From NCBI RefSeq assembly GCF_005280205.1, contig NZ_SUND01000022.1, positions 1-64,000 of the forward strand: a stretch of DNA of 64,000 bases. The letters run 5' to 3'. Source of the DNA: Bacillus yapensis. Lineage in GTDB: Bacteria; Bacillota; Bacilli; Bacillales; Cytobacillaceae. The translations under genes were made by a program, and so were the position numbers. Below, piece after piece: positions 54,680 to 62,975 of this stretch. Numbering within the stretch: position 1 is the first letter of the stretch; each line of letters starts with the position of its first letter. The notes beneath the pieces are model-generated. The model searched no databases. It was not told where the DNA came from and saw only the letters and a list, made by a program, of their open reading frames with translations.

Positions 54680-55060
54680 TTATTTTTTATTCGTCCATAT
54701 TTTTACTTGCTGTTCCACTCTACTATCAATTTCTTTTTTCAAATCGACTTGCCCTCCTACTACACTCGCCGATTCTCCATCAAGCTTAGAGAGAGCCATC
54801 AATTCGTCGGCAAATGCTGCCACGTCTTCACCAGTAACATCTAGCACATGCTTTCCTTCTGCAGCACTAGCTTCAAACAGTTCATATAAATTGATGATTT
54901 CTTCTCCAAATCCGTATCCAAAATTCCACATATACTTTTGGATCTTCTTGAACACAAAAGCGTAATCTTTCGGTAGGGAATTTACTTTTTTCATAAATGC
55001 TTTGTATTCCTTTTTGCTTTCTAAATCACCAACGATTAGCTCTATAAAATTCTTCATCAT
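54680..55060 (-). CDS. DUF1048 protein, first copy
   Basis: The 126-residue protein shares with the next gene a KKEYKAFMKKVNSLPKDY start, YMWNFGYGFGEE and LFEASAAEGKHVLDVTGEDV, followed by a longer charged tail. Its ATG overlaps the PadR stop (TAATG) behind GGGAGG. The role within the PadR-ABC operon is unknown; an accessory or sensing function is inference. Confidence 0.82.
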   Translation of the reverse strand: MMKNFIELIVGDLESKKEYKAFMKKVNSLPKDYAFVFKKIQKYMWNFGYGFGEEIINLYELFEASAAEGKHVLDVTGEDVAAFADELMALSKLDGESASVVGGQVDLKKEIDSRVEQQVKIWTNKK

Positions 55061-55383
55061 TATTCCTCCCTTTTTAACATATTAATTTTCGAAGATAAAA
55101 AATCCCACTTTTTCCAAAAAAATTCAAGTTCCTGACGACCAGCCTCATTAAGTGTGTAAAACTTGCGGGGTGGCCCCATATCTGACGGTTTCTTTTCAAT
55201 GTTCACCAGTTGCTTCTTTTCTAGTCGCACAAGGATCGTGTAGACCGTCCCTTCCACAACTTCGGTGAATCCAAGGTCGTTTAGGCGACGAGTAATTTCG
55301 TAGCCATAGGTTTCATGTCGGCTGATGATTTCCAGTACGCAGCCTTCGAGAGAACCCTTCAGCATTTCAGTTAAATTCTCCAT
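55060..55383 (-). CDS. PadR-family transcriptional regulator
   Basis: The ATG at 55383 is chosen, giving 107 residues, because GGAGGCAAAGAAC precedes it; an ATG 15 nt upstream overlaps that site. The winged helix is typical: SLEGCVLEIISRHETYGYEITRRL, then VEGTVYTILVRLEKKQLV and the wing PSDMGPPRKFYTLNEAG. The protein is likely a local repressor of the downstream DUF1048-ABC operon. Operator candidates lie in its own promoter. The leader upstream has an unusual repeated structure (annotated separately). Confidence 0.9.
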   Translation of the reverse strand: MENLTEMLKGSLEGCVLEIISRHETYGYEITRRLNDLGFTEVVEGTVYTILVRLEKKQLVNIEKKPSDMGPPRKFYTLNEAGRQELEFFWKKWDFLSSKINMLKREE

Positions 55384-55411
55384 GTTCTTTGCCTCCATAT
55401 TTTGTCTGAGT

Positions 55412-55423
55412 TTAAATTTCCAT
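55412..55423 (-). other. Mini-ORF of three codons in the padR leader
   Basis: ATG at 55423 follows GGGAGGCTCGAC and reads Met-Glu-Ile-stop (TAA at 55412-55414). The site is a copy of the padR start region. Whether it is translated is unknown. Confidence 0.6.
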
Positions 55424-55448
55424 GTCGAGCCTCCCTATTTTGTCTGAG

Positions 55449-55463
55449 TTAAACTTTCCACAT
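55449..55463 (-). other. Mini-ORF of four codons in the padR leader
   Basis: ATG at 55463 follows GAGGAGGCGTTGA and reads Met-Trp-Lys-Val-stop (TAA at 55449-55451). Spacing and strength of the ribosome binding site are ideal. Confidence 0.6.
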
Positions 55464-55525
55464 TCAACGCCTCCTCTATTTTGTCTGACTTATATTCAGT
55501 ATAACTTAGTACCGAGTGAAATTTT

Positions 55526-55552
55526 TACCGAATAACCATTGGCTATTCAGTA
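55526..55552. promoter_or_regulatory. Candidate PadR operator
   Basis: TACCGAATA (55526-55534) and TATTCAGTA (55544-55552) form an inverted repeat with one mismatch and a 9-bp centre. It lies about 20 bp downstream of the proximal -10 box, where a bound repressor would block transcription. Confidence 0.65.
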
Positions 55553-55569
55553 TTGCTTATTACAAGTAC

Positions 55570-55598
55570 ATTGTATCACCAAGTAGCAAGAGCGTCAA
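55570..55598 (-). promoter_or_regulatory. Proximal padR promoter
   Basis: On the minus strand TTGACG (55593-55598) and TACAAT (55570-55575) are exactly 17 bp apart. This is a strong sigma-A match. Confidence 0.8.
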
Positions 55599-55673
55599 CT
55601 ATTTTTCTAAAAATTATTTTCGTTGCTTATCTATTCAGTGGTTTCGGTATTTCGTGTGACTTATTACAGGTAT

Positions 55674-55702
55674 ATCGTAACACGCAGTAGCGAGATAGTC
55701 AA
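55674..55702 (-). promoter_or_regulatory. Distal padR promoter (duplicate of the proximal one)
   Basis: TTGACT (55697-55702) and TACGAT (55674-55679) are 17 bp apart. The spacer (CTCGCTACT) and flanks (CTTATTACA) match the proximal promoter, 104 bp away. The region is an imperfect direct duplication. Confidence 0.75.
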
Positions 55703-55957
55703 CTGCTATTTTTCATTTTTTTAAAATCAGTAATCGCCTATTGGATACAGCCAATTTTCTTGGTGGAGAGTTCCTGTCGCCCTTTCAGCAGTTATGTATG
55801 TGAAGATGGAAATTAAGTAATAATCTAAGAAGGATTCATGCTTACTTTTGTTGAAATGATTGTACTGAAGAAGCCGATAATTTGAATTTATTAGGGTGAT
55901 TTTATTTAAAGTATACACTGATTGTAATCGATATAAACATGAAAAGGAGAATGCATA

Positions 55958-56416
55958 ATGACGACTCTGGAAGAAGTATCAATTTCAAAAGTAGAAATGT
56001 TAATCAGAAAACCTGTTGAAGAGGTATTCGATGCTTTTATCGATCCTGCCATTACGACAAAATTCTGGTTTACTAAGAGCAGCGGAAGATTAGAAGCAGG
56101 GAAACGTATCCGTTGGGATTGGGAGATGTATGGCGTCTCTGCTGAACTTGATGTAAAAGAAGTAGAACAAAACAATCGAATTCTCATCAAATTTGACGAT
56201 GACACGACCGTGGAGTGGATTTTTATCCCTAGGTCAGAAGGCACTTTTGTCACGATTATTAACGCAGGATTTAAAGGAAGTCCAGAAGAAATCGTTAATC
56301 AAGTGATCGATTCAACAGGAGGTTATACGATTGTTCTCTCTGGTTTAAAGGCACTTCTTGAGCATAACATTAGCTTGAATCTTGTTTCCGATAGGTTTCC
56401 TGACGCTCACGTATAA
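55958..56416 (+). CDS. SRPBCC/AHSA1-family protein
   Basis: The 152-residue protein has the START-like AHSA1 pattern: RKPVEEVFDAFIDPAITTKFW near the N-terminus, RIRWDWEMYGVSAELDVKEV in the middle and WIFIPRSEGTFVTIINAGF, ending in GGYTIVLSGLKALLEH. The fold forms a hydrophobic ligand cavity. Substrate and partner are unknown. It begins after AAAAGGAGAATGC and stands alone. Confidence 0.87.
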   Translation: MTTLEEVSISKVEMLIRKPVEEVFDAFIDPAITTKFWFTKSSGRLEAGKRIRWDWEMYGVSAELDVKEVEQNNRILIKFDDDTTVEWIFIPRSEGTFVTIINAGFKGSPEEIVNQVIDSTGGYTIVLSGLKALLEHNISLNLVSDRFPDAHV

Positions 56417-56466
56417 AGTAAAGAATTGTCTGTGAGGTTGAGATTTTCAATCTATATTCATAAAGT

Positions 56467-56502
56467 AAAAGGCAATGGAATTTGTACTCCATTGCTTTTT
56501 AC
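56467..56502. terminator. Bidirectional terminator between convergent genes
   Basis: AAAAGGCAATGGA (56467-56479) pairs with TCCATTGCTTTT (56488-56499), with T-runs on both strands. It serves the SRPBCC gene and the lipoprotein gene. Confidence 0.88.
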
Positions 56503-56513
56503 ATTCATAGGGA

Positions 56514-57413
56514 TTATTTTAATTCGTCTAAATCAGCAGCATCCGTTATTTCTGTGACTTCCCCGTTCTCAATATCTACTGCATAACGTCCATTGGTTGA
56601 AGAATGGCCCGATACTAATGTTGAATATCTTACCATGTAGTAGTCATTATACATTTCTTCAAATAGTACAAAGTGATTCTCGTCTTGTACTAACTCGTTT
56701 TTATCACTTAAATAATCTTCAACTAAGGAAACAGCTGCATTTTGGTTGATTTCTTCGGATGTGAATTGGTTTTGGGCAGGCTCATCAGTTTTTGCTAGTT
56801 CAAAAAATGTACCACCACCAAATAAAATGAGCTTATTTTTGTCCGTAATGAAGATTACTGTGCCAATTCCTTGTGTGCTAGTTGCATCTACCTCGGTAAC
56901 AGTGTCACCATCAATACCTAGTTGTTCAAATGTAACTCGATAATTAGTTGCAAATTCATTTTTAGCAACCTCAGTTTTTTTATAAATTGGATCGGATACG
57001 CTCTCGTCCATATCTTCGATTTTGTCTCCAAAGCTAGTCGCACTATTTTTTGAAAACGTTAATTGTTTACCCATTAATTTTGTGACGTCGTCACTACTGT
57101 AAGTTCCGGCTGGACCATAGGCTATGACTTTATTAATTTGCCACTGACCATAAAAAACTTCTTCCTTTTCGTTCGAACTATTTGTCTTTGAGCTATTTGT
57201 ACTTCCAGATGAATGATCTGTGTCGGATCCATTAATGGTGTTTTTCGATGTTTTTGACATTGAGCTTTCATCTGATTTGGAACCACTATCTTTTTTGCTT
57301 GATGTTTCAGGCTGTGACTGACTTTGCTTCGCTGCTTCCTCAGATGAAGATTCACAAGCTGACATAGCCAATAATAAAACAGCGGATAAAATGATAGAGA
57401 TAAAGATTTTCAA
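56514..57413 (-). CDS. Lipoprotein with Ser-rich linker, unknown function
   Basis: The TTG at 57413 is chosen because AAAGGAGTTTTTGAA precedes it; the ATG at 57440 has no site. The product has 299 residues. A lipobox LAMSAC marks a lipoprotein signal peptide with Cys at about residue 20. A low-complexity Ser/Lys/Asn/Thr linker of about 70 residues follows, then a globular domain (YGQWQINKVIAYGP...YSSDDVTKLMGKQLTFS). The fold resembles small lipocalin-like stress or secretion lipoproteins in Bacillus only loosely. The function is unknown. Confidence 0.8.
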   Translation of the reverse strand: MKIFISIILSAVLLLAMSACESSSEEAAKQSQSQPETSSKKDSGSKSDESSMSKTSKNTINGSDTDHSSGSTNSSKTNSSNEKEEVFYGQWQINKVIAYGPAGTYSSDDVTKLMGKQLTFSKNSATSFGDKIEDMDESVSDPIYKKTEVAKNEFATNYRVTFEQLGIDGDTVTEVDATSTQGIGTVIFITDKNKLILFGGGTFFELAKTDEPAQNQFTSEEINQNAAVSLVEDYLSDKNELVQDENHFVLFEEMYNDYYMVRYSTLVSGHSSTNGRYAVDIENGEVTEITDAADLDELK

Positions 57414-57642
57414 TTCAAAAACTCCTTTCATCTTATCCATTCTAACAAAAAATGGTAATGTGTTTAAAGTTTTTTTGAAATAATCTAATTTTAATTTAAG
57501 AAAGCAAATTGAAAAATGATTTAAAAGGAAAGTAGGTATATTTATCGAATATATTTAATTAAATAATCTTTTCATAATGATGTTTTATTGATTTGTCGTT
57601 TTATGAAGTACCGTATCTTAGAATTAAATGGGGGAAACGTTC

Positions 57643-57918
57643 GTGAAGAGAACCATTATTGGTGGCTTTATAATGCTTGGCGGTTTATTAGTTACATTAG
57701 CAATTATTCTTTCGGGTTCTATTTATGCAACAAGTATTACGGCATGGTCTGGAAAATCAAAATTATGGTATGCGATTTTTGGAGAGAAGCAATATGGCGA
57801 AGAAGTTGAAGCTATACAGTCACTATTTTTGGGTTTTCCTTTTATAATCGGAGTTTTGTTGACGATATTAGGGTTAACAATCTTAGGGTACGAGTATTAT
57901 AAAACTTTTAAGCAATAA
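57643..57918 (+). CDS. Small membrane protein
   Basis: The GTG at 57643 follows GGGGGAAACG, giving 91 residues with two transmembrane helices (about 5-27 and 62-82). The loop between them holds a TAWSGKSKLWYAIFGEKQYG segment. The family is not recognised. It precedes a DUF6054-like gene by about 40 nt on the same strand and may be cotranscribed with it. Confidence 0.7.
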   Translation: MKRTIIGGFIMLGGLLVTLAIILSGSIYATSITAWSGKSKLWYAIFGEKQYGEEVEAIQSLFLGFPFIIGVLLTILGLTILGYEYYKTFKQ

Positions 57919-57961
57919 GTAAAAATGTCTTATTATACCATCGAAGGGAGTTGAGATAATC

Positions 57962-58297
57962 ATGGCAAAGTACGAAAAGACGATTATTGGTCAATTTGAG
58001 GAAGTCGTTAATCAATTGCAAAATGATATTAGCAATAGTGGAATAAGTATGAAATTAGTTGATGAAAGCAACTACACCTTTGGAGATACTAAAATAGCCG
58101 TTCGAGTATATGATAAATATTTTATGAGGAATGGAAACAGAGCCAGTTTGAGCCTTACAGTTGTTGGCAGTAACAGCAATATTTTCATTTCAGCCATTGG
58201 TGCTGGTGGAGGAAGTGGAGTTTTTCTTAACTTTAGTCTTGGTGCCGAAGATAATATGGTCGCAATCGTACAAAACAGTATTGAACAAATGAAATAA
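57962..58297 (+). CDS. DUF6054-like small protein
   Basis: The soluble protein of 111 residues begins MAKYEKTIIGQFEEVVNQLQ and contains 'DTKIAVRVYDKYFMRNGNRASL', followed by a Gly-rich AIGAGGGSGVF turn. This agrees with my recollection of DUF6054. The function is unknown. The start follows GAAGGGAGTTGAG. It probably forms a unit with the small membrane protein upstream. Confidence 0.72.
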   Translation: MAKYEKTIIGQFEEVVNQLQNDISNSGISMKLVDESNYTFGDTKIAVRVYDKYFMRNGNRASLSLTVVGSNSNIFISAIGAGGGSGVFLNFSLGAEDNMVAIVQNSIEQMK

Positions 58298-58324
58298 TAC
58301 TATTGAAATGAAATTAGGCATGAC

Positions 58325-58549
58325 CTACTTTGGTTTAGTAAACACCTTCCCATTGTTTAGCTCACACCAATCTTCTAATTCTTCATAAATTTCTTTGCTT
58401 CCGTATTTTGCTAAAAAAGCTTCTTTCGTTTCAAAAACTTCCACTAAACCTTTTTCGATTGAGGTTACCATTTGGAAAGGGTTTAAATGAAAAACCTTCG
58501 AGACTGCTATTAATTCACCTATATGGACGATGTCAGCGATATTTTCCAT
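58325..58549 (-). CDS. Small hypothetical protein
   Basis: The 74-residue acidic protein has no membrane segment or known motif (KVFHLNPFQMVTSIEKGLVE, then YEELEDWCELNNGK). It starts after AGGGGGAATAGTA, which supports a real gene. It converges with the DUF6054-like gene. No family is recognised. Confidence 0.62.
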   Translation of the reverse strand: MENIADIVHIGELIAVSKVFHLNPFQMVTSIEKGLVEVFETKEAFLAKYGSKEIYEELEDWCELNNGKVFTKPK

Positions 58550-58721
58550 TACTATTCCCCCTATTACAGTTCGCGATATGCCCCATTTCGTTCTACCTCT
58601 CTGCTATTATTTTCAGTTTGTTTGATACTATGTATCGCTTCCTTATAGCAAGGTTGTTCTATTAAGACAGGTAATTAATTTTTTATGTCGAAATAGTATA
58701 GAAACAAGTGGGGTGATATTT

Positions 58722-59237
58722 TTGATACACATAGAAAGTTTGAAACAAAGTGAGCATGATTTAGATTTTTTAATGGATATGATGTACGAGTCCATTCATA
58801 TTCCCGAAAATAAGCCCCCTAAAGAGGAACTGCTAAACTTGCCACATCTGAAAAAGTATAATGAGGGATGGGGAAGAAAAGGAGATAGAGCATTAATTGC
58901 TTTTGAGGATAACATCCCTGTTGGTGCTGCGTGGTACCGCCTATTTACAGAGGACCAAAAAGGTTATGGATTTGTAAATGATAAAACCCCTGAACTAGGG
59001 ATAGCTGTGACTACGAAAGCAAGAGGGAAAGGGATCGGCAACCTACTTATGGAAAAGTTATTTGAAACTGCTTCTAGAGACGGTTATACATCACTTTCTT
59101 TGAGCGTTGACCCTAAAAACCATCAAGCTGTACAACTTTATAAGAAACTTGGATTTGAGCAGTGTGGCTCATCAGGAACTTCTTGGACAATGATATATAC
59201 CATCCCTTCAACTAAACGGGATGTTTTAACTGAATAG
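58722..59237 (+). CDS. GNAT-family N-acetyltransferase
   Basis: This GNAT enzyme has about 171 residues. The TTG at 58722 is preferred since GGGGTGAT precedes it; GTG at 58713 is possible. The acetyl-CoA motif is clear (ELGIAVTTKARGKGIGNLLMEKLFE, with the R-G-K-G-I-G loop) and is followed by LSLSVDPKNHQAVQLYKKLGF. The acceptor is unknown. It stands immediately upstream of a P-loop protein on the same strand, with 24 nt between them. Confidence 0.88.
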   Translation: MIHIESLKQSEHDLDFLMDMMYESIHIPENKPPKEELLNLPHLKKYNEGWGRKGDRALIAFEDNIPVGAAWYRLFTEDQKGYGFVNDKTPELGIAVTTKARGKGIGNLLMEKLFETASRDGYTSLSLSVDPKNHQAVQLYKKLGFEQCGSSGTSWTMIYTIPSTKRDVLTE

Positions 59238-59261
59238 CTTTATAAGAAGGGATTAATTTTT

Positions 59262-60113
59262 ATGAAAACAAAATTATTAATAGTAGAAGGTTTACCTGGC
59301 TTTGGGAAATCAACTACTGCCAAGCTACTAAATGAAATTCTTACTGAGAACAATATTGAAGTTGAATTATTTTTAGAGGGAAATTTGGACCATCCGGCTG
59401 ATTATGATGGTGTATCCTGTTTTAATGAATTTGAATTCGATCAATTATTATCTAACAGCGGAAGTTTTAAAGAATTGTTTCTTGAAAGAGGGATAAAAAA
59501 AGGCAGCAATCACTTTTTACCATACATAAAGATAAAAAATGAGTTCGGTAACCAGCTGTCAGACGAATTATTTACCACTATTTCCAAAAACGATATATAT
59601 GAATTACCATTTGATCGAAATGTTGAATTAGTTGCTGACAAATGGAGTGAATTTGCTAACACTGCATTGAATGACAACAAAGTTTATATCTTTGAATGCT
59701 GCTTCATCCAAAATCCATTAACTATTGGAATGGTTAAATATAATGAGCAAAAAGAAAATATTATAAATTATGTCATGAAACTTGCCAAAATCATCGAAAA
59801 TTTAGATCCTGTTCTATTCTATGTAAACCAAGACAATCTTGAATTTTCATTTAAGAAGGCAGTAAAGGAAAGATCCACAGATTGGTCCAAAGGATTTGTC
59901 GACTATTACACAAACCAAGCCTATGGCAAAGAACATAACTATTCCGGTATCGAAGGAACGATAAAAGTGCTTGAAGCTAGAAGGAAAATGGAATTAGAAA
60001 TAGTTGATAGGTTAAAAATGAAAAAAGAAATCATCAATAATACAAAATATGAAATTGACTCTTATAAGTCCATTTTAAAAGATAAGTTAACATCATTCGA
60101 AGTGGTAAAATAG
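59262..60113 (+). CDS. P-loop NTPase, kinase-like
   Basis: The 283-residue protein begins with a strand and Walker A loop (LLIVEGLPGFGKSTTAKLL, residues 4-22, GLPGFGKST), as in small-molecule or nucleotide kinases. A VYIFECCFIQNP segment (about 146-157) could supply the Walker B-like acidic residue. The C-terminus is helical and basic. The substrate is not recognisable. It is likely cotranscribed with the GNAT gene upstream. Confidence 0.75.
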   Translation: MKTKLLIVEGLPGFGKSTTAKLLNEILTENNIEVELFLEGNLDHPADYDGVSCFNEFEFDQLLSNSGSFKELFLERGIKKGSNHFLPYIKIKNEFGNQLSDELFTTISKNDIYELPFDRNVELVADKWSEFANTALNDNKVYIFECCFIQNPLTIGMVKYNEQKENIINYVMKLAKIIENLDPVLFYVNQDNLEFSFKKAVKERSTDWSKGFVDYYTNQAYGKEHNYSGIEGTIKVLEARRKMELEIVDRLKMKKEIINNTKYEIDSYKSILKDKLTSFEVVK

Positions 60114-60177
60114 TTTTTTCAATATGGTTAATGATAAGCAGAAAATTGCTCGATCAGGTGTGTAGGAGGAATGTTTT

Positions 60178-60468
60178 TTGACTGCTGAAAAAAATTTAAG
60201 GGTTTGTGAAAAGGGCCATAAGTATTACAAAAGTAGCGATTGTACAAGCTGTCCTACTTGCGATAAAGAGAATAAACCCGAAAGTGGTTTCCTAGCGAAA
60301 CTAAGTTCACCTGCTAGAAATGCCTTAGTTCACGAAGGAATTGATACTTTGCAACAACTCTCCCAGTACACTGAAAAAGAAATTCTAAAACTTCATGGGA
60401 TTGGACCAGTCTCCCTACCAAATCTGAGAAAATCCTTAGCAGAAGAAGGTTTGTCATTTAGGAGTTAA
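60178..60468 (+). CDS. Small protein with zinc-ribbon-like start and RNAP alpha-CTD-like domain
   Basis: The TTG at 60178 stands behind GTAGGAGGAATG, giving 96 residues. The first 35 residues carry four Cys in the pattern Cx..HKYYKSSDCTSCPTC, which may bind zinc. The rest (SSPARNALVHEGIDTLQQL, then KEILKLHGIGPVSLPNLRK) matches the helix-hairpin-helix of the RNA polymerase alpha C-terminal domain. Stand-alone alpha-CTD-like proteins are known in Bacillus but their role is unclear. Confidence 0.8.
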   Translation: MTAEKNLRVCEKGHKYYKSSDCTSCPTCDKENKPESGFLAKLSSPARNALVHEGIDTLQQLSQYTEKEILKLHGIGPVSLPNLRKSLAEEGLSFRS

Positions 60469-60546
60469 TTCCAATGATTTGAGCGCCATATTCTTTCCAA
60501 AAATGAAATATACATATAAGAGGCATTTCAATAAAGGAGGATGAAT

Positions 60547-60858
60547 ATGGCCACCATCACATTTTGCTACAAAACGGATGTACCTTTTAACGAGGAGTAC
60601 TATCGAGACAAACACCTGGCTTGGTGCAATGAGGTTCTTAAGCCTCTAGGCATGCAACGATACGAAGTGAAGAAATTCTATCAAGCTTTGGACGGCTCAA
60701 AGCCACCTTATCAAGTTACAACTACTCTCTATTTCGAATCTAGCGAAGCCTTGCAAGCCGTTCTAGCAAGTGAAGCGAGTCAAGAAGGATTAAAAGATGT
60801 AGTGAATTTCTATGAAGGCTTTCCTGATATGTTTGTTGGAGAAGTCGTTTATCAATGA
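60547..60858 (+). CDS. EthD-domain protein
   Basis: The ATG at 60547 follows AAAGGAGGATG with 2 nt more spacing than the ATG at 60541. The 103-residue product has the EthD ferredoxin-like pattern: PFNEEYYRDKHLAWCNEVLKP, with the conserved Y-x-x-x-H, and a C-terminal 'DVVNFYEGFPDMFVGEVV'. EthD-type proteins form dimeric alpha/beta barrels, often with unknown substrates. It converges with the thioredoxin-like gene. Confidence 0.85.
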   Translation: MATITFCYKTDVPFNEEYYRDKHLAWCNEVLKPLGMQRYEVKKFYQALDGSKPPYQVTTTLYFESSEALQAVLASEASQEGLKDVVNFYEGFPDMFVGEVVYQ

Positions 60859-60872
60859 GCATGAAGCAAAGA

Positions 60873-60912
60873 GAAAGGACATAACATTGATCGAAATGTT
60901 ATGTCCTTTCCT
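60873..60912. terminator. Bidirectional terminator between EthD and thioredoxin-like genes
   Basis: GAAAGGACATAACAT (60873-60887) pairs with ATGTTATGTCCTTTC (60896-60910), a 15-bp perfect stem. T-rich flanks are weak. Its core repeats the stem of the terminator at 50679-50702. Confidence 0.85.
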
Positions 60913-61464
60913 CTATCTCACGTTCTCTAATTTCGCAATAATGCTATTCGCAACCGCATTCCATAAATCCGTGTCTTCAGCATACGTTTGCTTGATTTTC
61001 CGGAACATCGCTTTTTGCTTTTCCTCAAAATCTTCCGCTTCTTTCGCTGGAAGCTCAGAACGCCAACTGTCAACCATGCTTTGCGCTTCAGCAGCACGTG
61101 GTCCCCATACTGCTTTTTCATTGCCTTCATCATCGATAAAAATGAAGATAGGAATCGAGCGCGCTGTTCCATTCGTTAAATATTGATCCATTAATTCAAG
61201 GTTGCTGTCTCTTAACACAAAACGAACATCGAGACCGAGCTTCTCTGCGATTCTCATCAGAATCGGGTTGTTCATAAGTGCATCCCCGCACCAATCTTCG
61301 GTTAGAACGATGACCTTCGATGCAACACCTGTTAAAGCAGAAAGTCTTTCATCATTCACTTCAAATTGCTCATAAATCGCGTTCATTTCTGAGAGATTCA
61401 TCTTCATTTGTCCCTTGTATTCTTCATACGTTAACCCTTTGTTAAACCAATCAAGCAAGTTCAT
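60913..61464 (-). CDS. Thioredoxin-family protein with a single active-site Cys
   Basis: This thioredoxin-fold protein has 183 residues. The usual W-C-G-P-C motif reads EDWCGDAL (about 57-64), with the second Cys replaced. Conserved RSIPIFIFIDDEGNEK (cis-Pro segment) follows. A monothiol site argues against classical disulfide reduction and may serve in binding or bacillithiol chemistry; that is inference. The start follows GAGGGGGATTTGG. It lies downstream of gatB, separated by a terminator. Confidence 0.85.
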   Translation of the reverse strand: MNLLDWFNKGLTYEEYKGQMKMNLSEMNAIYEQFEVNDERLSALTGVASKVIVLTEDWCGDALMNNPILMRIAEKLGLDVRFVLRDSNLELMDQYLTNGTARSIPIFIFIDDEGNEKAVWGPRAAEAQSMVDSWRSELPAKEAEDFEEKQKAMFRKIKQTYAEDTDLWNAVANSIIAKLENVR

Positions 61465-61482
61465 TCCAAATCCCCCTCAAAT

Positions 61483-61517
61483 AAAAAAATACTGGTAAGC
61501 CCATTATAGCCTACCAG
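61483..61517 (-). terminator. Terminator of the gat operon
   Basis: On the minus strand CTGGTAGGC (61509-61517) pairs with GCTTACCAG (61492-61500) with one mismatch, and a seven-T run follows (61483-61489). Confidence 0.85.
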
Positions 61518-61533
61518 CATTTCCAACCAAAAT

Positions 61534-62961
61534 TTAACGCTTCTGAATTTCTTCAAGCAACAATTTATTCACGATTTGCGGATTTGCTTGTCCTTTTGTC
61601 GCCTTCATTAGCTGACCAACAAGGAATCCAACCGCTTTGTTCTTACCATTTTTATAGTCTTCAATCGATTGAGGATTGTTGTCTAATACCTCAGTCACAA
61701 CTTTCAGCAACGCACCTTCGTCAGAGATTTGGACAAGTCCTTTTTCCTTAACGATTTGCTCAGCATCGCCACCGTTTTCAATCAATTCTTTGAAAACTGT
61801 CTTCGCAATTTTAGAAGAGATCGTACCGTTTTCGATCAGCTTAATCATGCCTGCTAATCCTTCTGGAGTTAATGCTACATCTTCAAGCTCTTTTTGCTCC
61901 GCATTCAAGTAACCAGACAATTCACCCATTAACCAGTTAGAAGCTTGCTTCGCATCGGCACCGGCCGCTACTGTTGCTTCAAAGAAATCAGCCATTTCCT
62001 TTGTCACTGTTAAAACAGCTGCATCGTAAGCTGGTAATCCAAGTTCTTCAATGTAGCGTTTTTGACGTGCATCCGGAAGCTCTGGGATTTCAGCGCGAAT
62101 TCTTTCTTTCCACGCTTCATCAATGTAGATATCCAATAAATCTGGCTCTGGGAAGTAACGGTAATCATCAGACCCTTCTTTTACACGCATAAGAAGTGTC
62201 TTTCCAGTAGCCTCATCAAAACGACGTGTTTCCTGCTCAATCGTTCCACCTGCTAAAATAACTTCCTCTTGACGCTTTTCTTCGTACTCTAGTCCTTTGC
62301 GAACAAAATTAAAAGAGTTTAAGTTCTTAAGCTCCGTCTTCGTTCCAAACTCTTCTTGTCCCACTGGACGAATGGAAATATTGGCATCACAACGTAGGGA
62401 TCCCTCTTCCATTTTACAATCGGAAACACCCGTATATTGGATGATAGATTTCAGCTTTTCCAAGTAAGCGTAAGCTTCGTTTGGCGTTCTAATGTCTGGC
62501 TCAGATACGATTTCAATCAATGGCGTCCCTTGGCGATTGTAATCACATAAGGAGTAACCTTTTTCATGATTCAGCTTCCCAGCATCCTCTTCCATATGAA
62601 TGCGCGTGATGCCGATTTTCTTTTTGTAGCCATCGACCTCAATCTCAATCCAGCCATGTTCCCCGATCGGCTTATCGAATTGCGAGATTTGGTACGCCTT
62701 CGGATTGTCTGGGTAAAAATAGTTTTTGCGGTCGAATTTCGTTTCGGTTGCGACCTCACAGTTAAGGGCCATCGCAGCCTTCATCGCGTAATCGACAACC
62801 TTTTTATTCAACACCGGCAAAACGCCTGGATAACCTAGGTCAATCACACTTGTGTTTGAGTTTGGTTCCGCTCCAAAATGGTTCGGGCTCGCCGAGAAAA
62901 TCTTTGAATCTGTTTTTAATTCGACATGGACTTCAAGTCCGATCACCGTTTCAAATTTCAC
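61534..62961 (-). CDS. gatB: Aspartyl/glutamyl-tRNA(Asn/Gln) amidotransferase subunit B
   Basis: GatB binds misacylated Glu-tRNA(Gln), activates the glutamate with ATP and works with GatA and GatC. The GTG at 62961 is chosen because AGAGGTG precedes it, giving 475 residues (B. subtilis 476). The start [20 protein letters not shown], the [19 protein letters not shown] block and the C-terminal YqeY-like tail domain are all present. It follows gatA directly (14-nt gap). Confidence 0.96.
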   Translation of the reverse strand: MKFETVIGLEVHVELKTDSKIFSASPNHFGAEPNSNTSVIDLGYPGVLPVLNKKVVDYAMKAAMALNCEVATETKFDRKNYFYPDNPKAYQISQFDKPIGEHGWIEIEVDGYKKKIGITRIHMEEDAGKLNHEKGYSLCDYNRQGTPLIEIVSEPDIRTPNEAYAYLEKLKSIIQYTGVSDCKMEEGSLRCDANISIRPVGQEEFGTKTELKNLNSFNFVRKGLEYEEKRQEEVILAGGTIEQETRRFDEATGKTLLMRVKEGSDDYRYFPEPDLLDIYIDEAWKERIRAEIPELPDARQKRYIEELGLPAYDAAVLTVTKEMADFFEATVAAGADAKQASNWLMGELSGYLNAEQKELEDVALTPEGLAGMIKLIENGTISSKIAKTVFKELIENGGDAEQIVKEKGLVQISDEGALLKVVTEVLDNNPQSIEDYKNGKNKAVGFLVGQLMKATKGQANPQIVNKLLLEEIQKR

Positions 62962-62975
62962 TTGTCTCACCTCTC

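Larger units (their letters stand above)
55392..55490 (-). repeat. Triplicated leader segment carrying the padR ribosome binding site
   Basis: The block CCTCC-N-TATTTTGTCTGAG (plus-strand reading) begins at 55392, 55430 and 55470, with periods of 38 and 40 bp. On the minus strand each copy reads CAGACAAAATA followed by GGAGG. In the copy nearest padR the GGAGG is the true ribosome binding site. In the two upstream copies it precedes an ATG that opens a minimal frame. Confidence 0.9.

Noticed and set aside
55727-55918. 63-codon minus-strand reading frame
   Set aside because: It lies upstream of the padR promoters, lacks a ribosome binding site and has no recognisable features.
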